In this document: positions 4,754 through 9,526 of the stretch, in pieces
How the letters are laid out: every line of letters starts with the position of its first letter
Numbering within the stretch: the stretch's first letter is position 1
Assembly: GCA_020723225.1 (NCBI GenBank)
Contig: DYJG01000061.1
Coordinates: forward strand, 1-9,526
Direction: 5' to 3'
DNA: 9,526 nt
DNA from: Desulfobacca acetoxidans
Lineage (GTDB): Bacteria > Desulfobacterota > Desulfobaccia > Desulfobaccales > 0-14-0-80-60-11
The notes under the pieces: model-generated
What the model was told of the DNA's origin: nothing
The model's database searches: none
What the model saw: the letters and a program-made list of their open reading frames with translations, nothing else
Translations under genes and position numbers: made by a program

Positions 4754-6163
4754 ATGGAAAAGAAGGCCATTCTCGTGATCGACGCTGATCCCCATTGGGA
4801 GGATTTCCGGCTGCGATTAAAAAAGTCCCTGGAGGTGGAATTAATCCAGGTCGCCAGTGAAATCCGGGGCCGGGAATTGCTGCTGCAGCAACACCACTTC
4901 TTCCTGATGGTAGCCTTGAGCGAGTCTCTGTCGGACCCCGGTCTCACCGGACTCATTGCCGAAATCAAGCAGGAAGCCCCTTTTCTCCCGGTGTTCGTCG
5001 TCTCCCGGAGGCCCACCGTGGAAGGAGCGGTGGCGGCCATGCGCCGGGGCGCGCAGGATTATCTGTCCTCTCCCTTGAACTGGGAACGGCTCAAGGAAAT
5101 CATCAATCCGTTCTTGAATAACGGCAATGCCTCCGGGGGGCTTGCCGGCGGCAAAGGCCGGGAGGAATCGGGAGGACCCCGCCCCGTGATTACCCGGGAC
5201 CCGGTCATGCTGCAACTGCTGCGGATGGCCGAGGCCGTGGCCCCCACCAAGGCGACCGCGCTGATCCAGGGGGAATCGGGCACCGGTAAGGAAATCCTGG
5301 CCCGCTTTATTCACGCCAAAAGCGACCGGTCCCAGGGACCCTTCGTTGCCCTCAACTGCGCCTCCCTGCCGGAGGGCCTGCTGGAGAGCGAACTCTTCGG
5401 CCACGAAAAGGGGGCCTTCACCGGGGCCATCATGCGGAAGTTGGGGAAATTCGAGCTGGCCCAAAACGGCACTATTCTGCTTGATGAAATCAGCGAGATG
5501 CACCCGCATCTTCAGGCCAAGCTGCTCCGGGTGCTCCAGGAAAACGAAATCGACCGGGTGGGGGGGCGGCACCCCGTGCCCATCAATGTCCGGGTCATCG
5601 CCACCACCAACCGCAACCTCCAGGAAGCCATCCAGCAGAATCGCTTCCGGGAAGACCTGTTCTACCGCCTCAATGTGATTTCCTTTAACCTCCCGGCCTT
5701 GCGGGCCCGCCGGGGGGATATTCCCCTGCTGGCGGAGTATTTTCTGCACCGCTACGCCAAACTCTTCGGCAAAGGCGCGGTCAAGTTCACCAGCCAGGCC
5801 CTGGCTGCCTTGGAAAACGCGGATTGGCCCGGAAACGTCCGGGAGCTGGAAAACGCGGTGGCCCGGGGAGTGCTGCTGGCCCAGGGGAGCCAGGTGCAGC
5901 CCCGGGATATCCTGGCCGACCCCCAGGCGGAAGTGCCCGCGGCCGCCGCGGCTGCCGCCGGAGCCCGGGTGAAACTGGATAAACCCGTAACTTTAAGGGA
6001 AATGGAGCAAAACCTGATCTTTCAGGCCCTGGACGAGACCGCGGGCAACCGCACCCATGCCGCCAAGCTCCTGGGCATCAGCGTCCGGACCTTGCGTAAT
6101 AAATTGCACGAGTATCGCTCCATTCCATTTCCAGGGGCTAATCAGAGTTCCCAGGTAGCGTAG
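4754..6163 (+). CDS. Sigma-54 activator with degenerate receiver, FleR/FlrC/FlbD-like HTH
   Basis: This gene encodes 469 residues. The N-terminal domain (about 1-120) keeps the receiver fold pattern (ILVIDAD start, GAVAAMRRGAQDYL) but has lost its chemistry. Only D10 and D12 remain of the acidic cluster, the phospho-acceptor position holds A54-L55, the Thr position is S84 and the conserved Lys is S106. A Gly-rich linker (about 122-142) replaces the usual helix. The AAA+ domain is intact: Walker A GESGTGKE (173-180), GAFTGA (220-225), LLDEI (242-246), FREDLFYRLNV. After a poly-Ala stretch near 394-402 comes a Fis-type helix-turn-helix (HAAKLLGISVRTLRNKLHEY), typical of FleR, FlrC and FlbD. It probably activates flagellar sigma-54 promoters without phosphorylation. 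AGAGGA at 4741-4746 is the ribosome site. It lies 39 bases upstream of flgB and is probably cotranscribed with it. Confidence 0.92.
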   Translation: MEKKAILVIDADPHWEDFRLRLKKSLEVELIQVASEIRGRELLLQQHHFFLMVALSESLSDPGLTGLIAEIKQEAPFLPVFVVSRRPTVEGAVAAMRRGAQDYLSSPLNWERLKEIINPFLNNGNASGGLAGGKGREESGGPRPVITRDPVMLQLLRMAEAVAPTKATALIQGESGTGKEILARFIHAKSDRSQGPFVALNCASLPEGLLESELFGHEKGAFTGAIMRKLGKFELAQNGTILLDEISEMHPHLQAKLLRVLQENEIDRVGGRHPVPINVRVIATTNRNLQEAIQQNRFREDLFYRLNVISFNLPALRARRGDIPLLAEYFLHRYAKLFGKGAVKFTSQALAALENADWPGNVRELENAVARGVLLAQGSQVQPRDILADPQAEVPAAAAAAAGARVKLDKPVTLREMEQNLIFQALDETAGNRTHAAKLLGISVRTLRNKLHEYRSIPFPGANQSSQVA

Positions 6164-6180
6164 GGTGCGTTCCACGCACC
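6164..6180. other. Compact hairpin between the second activator gene and flgB
   Basis: GGTGCGT (6164-6170) and ACGCACC (6174-6180) form a perfect 7-bp stem with a 3-base loop, starting right after the activator's stop codon. No T-run follows; the flgB ribosome site begins 8 bases later. It could be a dispersed palindrome or an mRNA processing or stability element within the operon. Confidence 0.55.
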
Positions 6181-6202
6181 ATCAATCCGGAGGGAAGATA
6201 AG

Positions 6203-6589
6203 ATGTCTTGGGACAGTTTTACCGACGGGGCCATGCGCCTGTTGGAAAAATCCCTGAGTTGGCGGGTGCGGCACCAGGAGATCATTGCCGGCAATATCGC
6301 CAACCTGGACACGCCGAATTATCACCGGAAGGAGATGGACTTCCAGAATATCCTGGAAAGCTATTCTAAGGGGAACCACCTGGAAATGGGCCTCGCCCAG
6401 ACTAACCCGGGCCATATCAAAGGCCCGCAACTGAGTAACGCCCTGGTGCAGGACACCTCCGAAGAAGTGGACCTGGACCAGGAGATGGTGCGCATGGCGG
6501 ATAACCAGATTTCTTACAACGCCTCGGTGCAGATGCTCATTAAAAAGCTGGATTATCTGCGGACCGTAATTGAAGGAGACCGGAAATGA
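6203..6589 (+). CDS. flgB: Flagellar proximal rod protein FlgB
   Basis: This gene encodes 128 residues, close to the usual FlgB length. The N-terminal helix carries the rod signature NIANLDTPNYHRKEMDF (about residues 31-47), and the C-terminal helix (EVDLDQEMVRMADNQISYNA) is the matching conserved end. FlgB forms part of the proximal rod of the flagellar basal body and is exported by the flagellar type III system without a cleaved signal. GGAGGG (6189-6194) lies 8 bases before the ATG. Its end overlaps flgC by 4 bases (ATGA), which indicates translational coupling. No separate promoter is visible in the 39-base gap upstream. Confidence 0.97.
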   Translation: MSWDSFTDGAMRLLEKSLSWRVRHQEIIAGNIANLDTPNYHRKEMDFQNILESYSKGNHLEMGLAQTNPGHIKGPQLSNALVQDTSEEVDLDQEMVRMADNQISYNASVQMLIKKLDYLRTVIEGDRK

Positions 6590-7005
6590 GCATATTTAAA
6601 TCCATGGACGTGAGCGCTTCCGGGCTGACCGCACAGCGGCAGCGCCTGGATATCATCGCCGAGAATCTGGCCAACGTCCACACCACCCGCACCACCCAGG
6701 GAGGGCCGTACCAGCGGAAATCCGTGGTTTTCAAATCCCGGCCCGCCGAAGATTTCGCCTCTATCCTGAACACTCCGGAAAAGGTGGAGGTGTCCCACGT
6801 CGTGCAGAACTCCGAGGGCCTGAGGCCGGAGCATGATCCCGGACACCCGGACGCGGACGACAAGGGCATGGTCCTTTATCCCAACGTCAACCCGGTGTCG
6901 GAAATGGTCCATCTCATGCTGGCATCCCGGGCCTACGAAGCCAACGTGGCGGTCTTGAGGGCCGGCAAGTCCATGGCCAACAAGGCCCTGGATATCGGCC
7001 GGTAA
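6586..7005 (+). CDS. flgC: Flagellar proximal rod protein FlgC
   Basis: This gene encodes 139 residues, the normal FlgC size. The start (SIFKSMDVSASGLTAQRQRL, then DIIAENLANVHTTRT) is the flagellar rod signature. The end (NPVSEMVHLMLASRAYEANV) is the conserved C-terminal helix that packs against the N-terminal one in rod proteins. With FlgB it builds the proximal rod above the MS-ring. AAGGAG at 6573-6578, inside the flgB coding region, is its ribosome site, and the ATG overlaps the flgB stop. Confidence 0.97.
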   Translation: MSIFKSMDVSASGLTAQRQRLDIIAENLANVHTTRTTQGGPYQRKSVVFKSRPAEDFASILNTPEKVEVSHVVQNSEGLRPEHDPGHPDADDKGMVLYPNVNPVSEMVHLMLASRAYEANVAVLRAGKSMANKALDIGR

Positions 7006-7009
7006 AAGA

Positions 7010-7041
7010 CGGTTTTCGGTTTTCAGTTTTCGGTTTTCGGT
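7010..7041. repeat. Heptanucleotide tandem repeat, CGGTTTT-type
   Basis: Units CGGTTTT, CGGTTTT, CAGTTTT and CGGTTTT, plus a partial CGGT, follow one another with a strict 7-base period. The array begins 4 bases after the flgC stop codon, the same offset as at 4634, and fills half of the flgC-fliE gap. It interrupts an otherwise compact flagellar operon but carries no stem-loop. Confidence 0.85.
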
Positions 7042-7068
7042 AAGAAGAAAGGGTTAGGGTAATCAGAG

Positions 7069-7359
7069 ATGAAAATTGCGGCGACCGATCCTAACTGGGT
7101 CAATCTCCAGGAAGGCCAGGGGGCAAAAGGCCCGGGGAATGGCAAAGAATTCGGCAACCTGCTGAGCGAAATGGTGAACGAAGTCAATAAAATGCACCAG
7201 GAGAGCAATAAAAAGATCGAGGGTTCCCTGTTGGGCCAGGAGGACCTGCATGAAACCATGCTCTCCCTGGAAAAGAGCAGCCTGGGCCTCAAAGTCCTGC
7301 TCCAGGTGCGCAATAAGATGATCCAGGCGTATGAAGAGTTGAGCCGCATGCCTCTATAA
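7069..7359 (+). CDS. fliE: Flagellar hook-basal body protein FliE
   Basis: This gene encodes 96 residues, within the usual FliE range. The helical C-terminal half (LHETMLSLEKSSLGLKVLLQ, then VRNKMIQAYEELSRMPL) is the family signature, including the final Arg-Met-Pro. FliE links the MS-ring to the proximal rod and is among the first substrates of the flagellar export gate. The ribosome site is weak: AGGG at 7056-7059 lies 9 bases before the ATG. The gap before it is largely the heptanucleotide repeat. Confidence 0.95.
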   Translation: MKIAATDPNWVNLQEGQGAKGPGNGKEFGNLLSEMVNEVNKMHQESNKKIEGSLLGQEDLHETMLSLEKSSLGLKVLLQVRNKMIQAYEELSRMPL

Positions 7360-7443
7360 GTATTAGTATCCCTACGGACTTTCAGGGCCTGGGGGCAAAG
7401 CTTCACCGAGCAGTTAGCAACTTAGTTTATTGCGGGGGAATGG

Positions 7444-9117
7444 ATGGACTCATTGAGACAATTCCTTCTGAATCTGACCCAGCGGTATCAGGCCCTGCCG
7501 GCGGTGCAACGGCTGGTGGTGACCGCGGCCCTGGGCGCCGGAATCCTGGCCCTGGTCTTTTGGGGATATTTGGGCGGCAGTTCCGACTACGGGGTCCTGT
7601 TTTCCAACCTGGCTTCGGACGACGCTGCGGCTATTACCAGTAAGCTCAAGAGCAAGAAGGTTCCCTATCAGTTGGACGCGGGCGGCGGCACCATCCTGGT
7701 GCCCAAGTCCGACGTCTATGAGATGCGGCTTTACCTGGCCGGGGAAGGCGTTCCCAAAGGCGGGGGAGTGGGGTTCGAGCTGTTCGACCGCCAGGGGCTG
7801 GGCACCACGGACTTTGTCCAGCGCCTCAATTACCAGCGGGCCTTGCAGGGGGAGTTGGCCCGTACCATTTCCGGCATGCCGGAGGTGGCGGAAGCCCGGG
7901 TGCACATCGTCACTCCCAAGGAATCCCTCTTTGTGGATGATCAGAAAAGGGCCTCCGCGGCCGTGGCCGTGAAGCTGCGGCAGGGCCGCGCCTTAAGCCC
8001 GGCCCAGATCGACGGCATCGTCAACCTGGTGTCCTCGGCAGTGCCGGAACTCCATGCCAGCCAGGTGACGGTGGTGGACTTGAACGGCCGCATCCTCAGC
8101 AAGCCCCAGGACACCCTGACCCCCGGCGGTTTATCCACCACGCAGATGACCTTCCAGCGCCAGGTGGAAGAGAGTTTGGAGCGGAAGGTGCAATCCCTCT
8201 TCGATCAGGTCCTGGGCCCGAGAAAGTCCATCGTCCGGGTCTCTGCGGACCTGGATTTTCAAAAGATCGACACCAAGGAAGAAATTTTTTCTCCCAACAA
8301 GGATCACGTCCGGAGCGAACAAAAGACCACGGAGCGCAGCAGCAAAGGGGGAGCCGAGGCCGGCGGCAGCCCGGATGCCCGCTTTGAAATGGGCAAAGGC
8401 ACCATCACCCCGCCGCCTCCGGGGAAGGGGCCGCCGCCCCTGACCGCGCCCACCACCCCGCCTCCTGCCGCCAGTTCCGGCACGGAGCGCCAGAGCGAGA
8501 TCCGCAATTATGAAATCAACCGGATCATGCGCCAGATAGTTGATCAGCCGGGCAAGGTCAAGCGGCTGTCGGTGGCGGTGGTGGTGGACGGGGTTTATAA
8601 AGGCAAGGCCAACACCTTCAATCCCCGGCCCGCGGAAGAGATGCGGCAATTCACCAACCTGGCCAAAAAGGCCATGGGCTTCGCGGTGGAGCGGGGCGAT
8701 CAGTTCGAGATTTCCTGCGCGCCGCTGGCTCTCCAGACCCCGGAGGGAGTGATGGCCGCGGGTTCCCCGGGAAGTTGGAAAGAAACGGTGATGGACTCGC
8801 TGAAAATCGGTGTTTTGGTCCTCATCGCCCTGGCCGCGCTGATGTTCCTGCTTAGGAGAAAACCGATGGCCGCTAAACGTCCTCTGCAATTGGAAGGGCC
8901 GGCCGCGGCTCAGGGCGCGGCGGCCGCTTATGAGCGGCAGATGGCGGCTTTGCCCGCGGGAGAAGAGCTGGCTTTGCCGCCGGGCCATCCTTTGACCTTG
9001 CCGCCGCCGCCGACGCTGCCGGACGAAGTGGACGGCAAGGCGAGGATCGTCCAATTGATCAATACCTATCCGGACCGGGCGGTGGAGGTTCTGCGCCTGT
9101 GGCTGCATGAAAAATAG
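7444..9117 (+). CDS. fliF: Flagellar MS-ring protein FliF
   Basis: This gene encodes 557 residues, a typical FliF length. A first membrane helix (about 24-43) precedes the ring-building periplasmic part (DYGVLFSNL at 48-56, then the GVGFELFDRQGLGTTDFVQR region). A second helix lies at about 455-472 (IGVLVLIALAALMFLL). The cytoplasmic C-terminus (about 532-557, KARIVQLINTYPDRAVEVLR then LWLHEK) is the conserved FliG-binding segment. FliF forms the inner-membrane MS-ring that houses the export gate and carries the switch. A Pro-rich low-complexity insert at about 320-343 sits where the domain normally has a flexible loop. The start at 7444 keeps the family frame; an ATG at 7440 is out of frame. 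GGGGGA at 7434-7439 is the likely ribosome site. Confidence 0.97.
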   Translation: MDSLRQFLLNLTQRYQALPAVQRLVVTAALGAGILALVFWGYLGGSSDYGVLFSNLASDDAAAITSKLKSKKVPYQLDAGGGTILVPKSDVYEMRLYLAGEGVPKGGGVGFELFDRQGLGTTDFVQRLNYQRALQGELARTISGMPEVAEARVHIVTPKESLFVDDQKRASAAVAVKLRQGRALSPAQIDGIVNLVSSAVPELHASQVTVVDLNGRILSKPQDTLTPGGLSTTQMTFQRQVEESLERKVQSLFDQVLGPRKSIVRVSADLDFQKIDTKEEIFSPNKDHVRSEQKTTERSSKGGAEAGGSPDARFEMGKGTITPPPPGKGPPPLTAPTTPPPAASSGTERQSEIRNYEINRIMRQIVDQPGKVKRLSVAVVVDGVYKGKANTFNPRPAEEMRQFTNLAKKAMGFAVERGDQFEISCAPLALQTPEGVMAAGSPGSWKETVMDSLKIGVLVLIALAALMFLLRRKPMAAKRPLQLEGPAAAQGAAAAYERQMAALPAGEELALPPGHPLTLPPPPTLPDEVDGKARIVQLINTYPDRAVEVLRLWLHEK

Positions 9118-9166
9118 AAGCTTTCAGCGATTTCCAAGGTTTTTAGAGCAAGGAAGAGGGGAATAA

Positions 9167-9526
9167 ATGGCCATCAAACCGGAAAGATTAGGCGGCGCGG
9201 AAAAGGCGGCATTGCTGCTTCTCAGTCTCGGGGAAGGAAACGCCGGGGAAATCCTGAAACGCCTGGACGATAAGGAAGTCCAGGTTTTGGGCCAGAGGAT
9301 TTCCCGCCTGGAAGTGGTGTCCACCAAACAACTGGCCAGCATCCTAGATGAATTCCATAAAATGATGGAGGCCCCGGAGGCCCTGGTGGTGCGGGGGGAC
9401 CAGTTCTTCAAAAACACCATCTCCCGCACCATGGACATGAAGCGCCAGCAGGACTTGATCGACAGCCTGGACCTGGACACCAGCCCCGAGTTCTTCCAAA
9501 AGATCAAGAAACTGGATTCCCGCACC
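9167..9526 (+). CDS. fliG: Flagellar motor switch protein FliG, N-terminal part
   Basis: The first 120 codons are present and the frame is still open at the last base; a full FliG is about 330-340 residues. LGGAEKAALLLLSLGEGNAG near the start, then EILKRLDDKEVQVLGQRISR, is the FliG N-terminal domain, which binds the FliF C-terminus and seats the rotor switch on the MS-ring. GAGGGG at 9156-9161, 5 bases before the ATG, is the ribosome site. It lies 49 bases after fliF, the normal fliF-fliG order. The torque-generating C-terminal domain lies outside the window. Confidence 0.95.
   Translation, partial: MAIKPERLGGAEKAALLLLSLGEGNAGEILKRLDDKEVQVLGQRISRLEVVSTKQLASILDEFHKMMEAPEALVVRGDQFFKNTISRTMDMKRQQDLIDSLDLDTSPEFFQKIKKLDSRT

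Noticed and set aside
7440..7643. Plus-strand frame starting at ATG 7440
   Set aside because: It overlaps fliF out of frame and has no family features; the ATG at 7444 continues into full-length FliF.

Overview
The window looks like part of the chromosome of a GC-rich, flagellated, diderm bacterium. Sigma-54-dependent regulators next to flgB-flgC-fliE-fliF-fliG and a MurJ-type flippase fit a deltaproteobacterium-like lineage (Desulfobacterota in the broad sense). This placement is inferred from gene content and base composition only; no species can be named.

Layout. Bases 1-1083 are read on the minus strand. They hold the 5' end of murJ (1-167), an intergenic stretch with a heptanucleotide tandem repeat (171-198) and a large inverted repeat (235-298), and an unrecognised two-helix membrane protein with a Lys/Ala/Pro-rich tail (458-1027) with its own sigma-70-like promoter (1055-1083). 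A divergent control region (1031-1222) carries a back-to-back second sigma-70-like promoter (1176-1204) and a palindrome (1121-1138). From there everything is on the plus strand: a sigma-54 activator with an intact receiver domain (1223-2641), a strong intrinsic terminator (2674-2707), a clear sigma-54 promoter (2766-2781), two overlapping genes for exported proteins (2808-3188, and a TPR-like protein at 3181-4629), a second sigma-54 activator whose receiver domain has lost its phosphorylation site (4754-6163), then flgB, flgC, fliE, fliF and the first 120 codons of fliG, which runs off the end.

How it may work together (inference). The arrangement resembles the tiered flagellar cascades of Pseudomonas and Vibrio. 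A sigma-70 promoter makes the first activator, whose C-terminal helix-turn-helix looks FleQ-like. That activator, or another one, would fire the sigma-54 promoter at 2766, which makes the two exported proteins and, by readthrough, the second activator (FleR/FlrC/FlbD-like helix-turn-helix) and the rod/MS-ring/switch genes. No terminator or convincing promoter was seen between 2781 and the end. The early basal-body genes (proximal rod FlgB and FlgC, the FliE adaptor, FliF MS-ring, FliG switch) are in the common order.

Most unusual points: the first activator has GAFTHA instead of GAFTGA in its sigma-54 contact loop; the second activator has a degenerate receiver joined by a Gly-rich linker; the exported gene pair sits behind its own sigma-54 promoter; and a 7-base CGGTTTT-like tandem array recurs in three intergenic gaps, twice starting exactly 4 bases after a stop codon.
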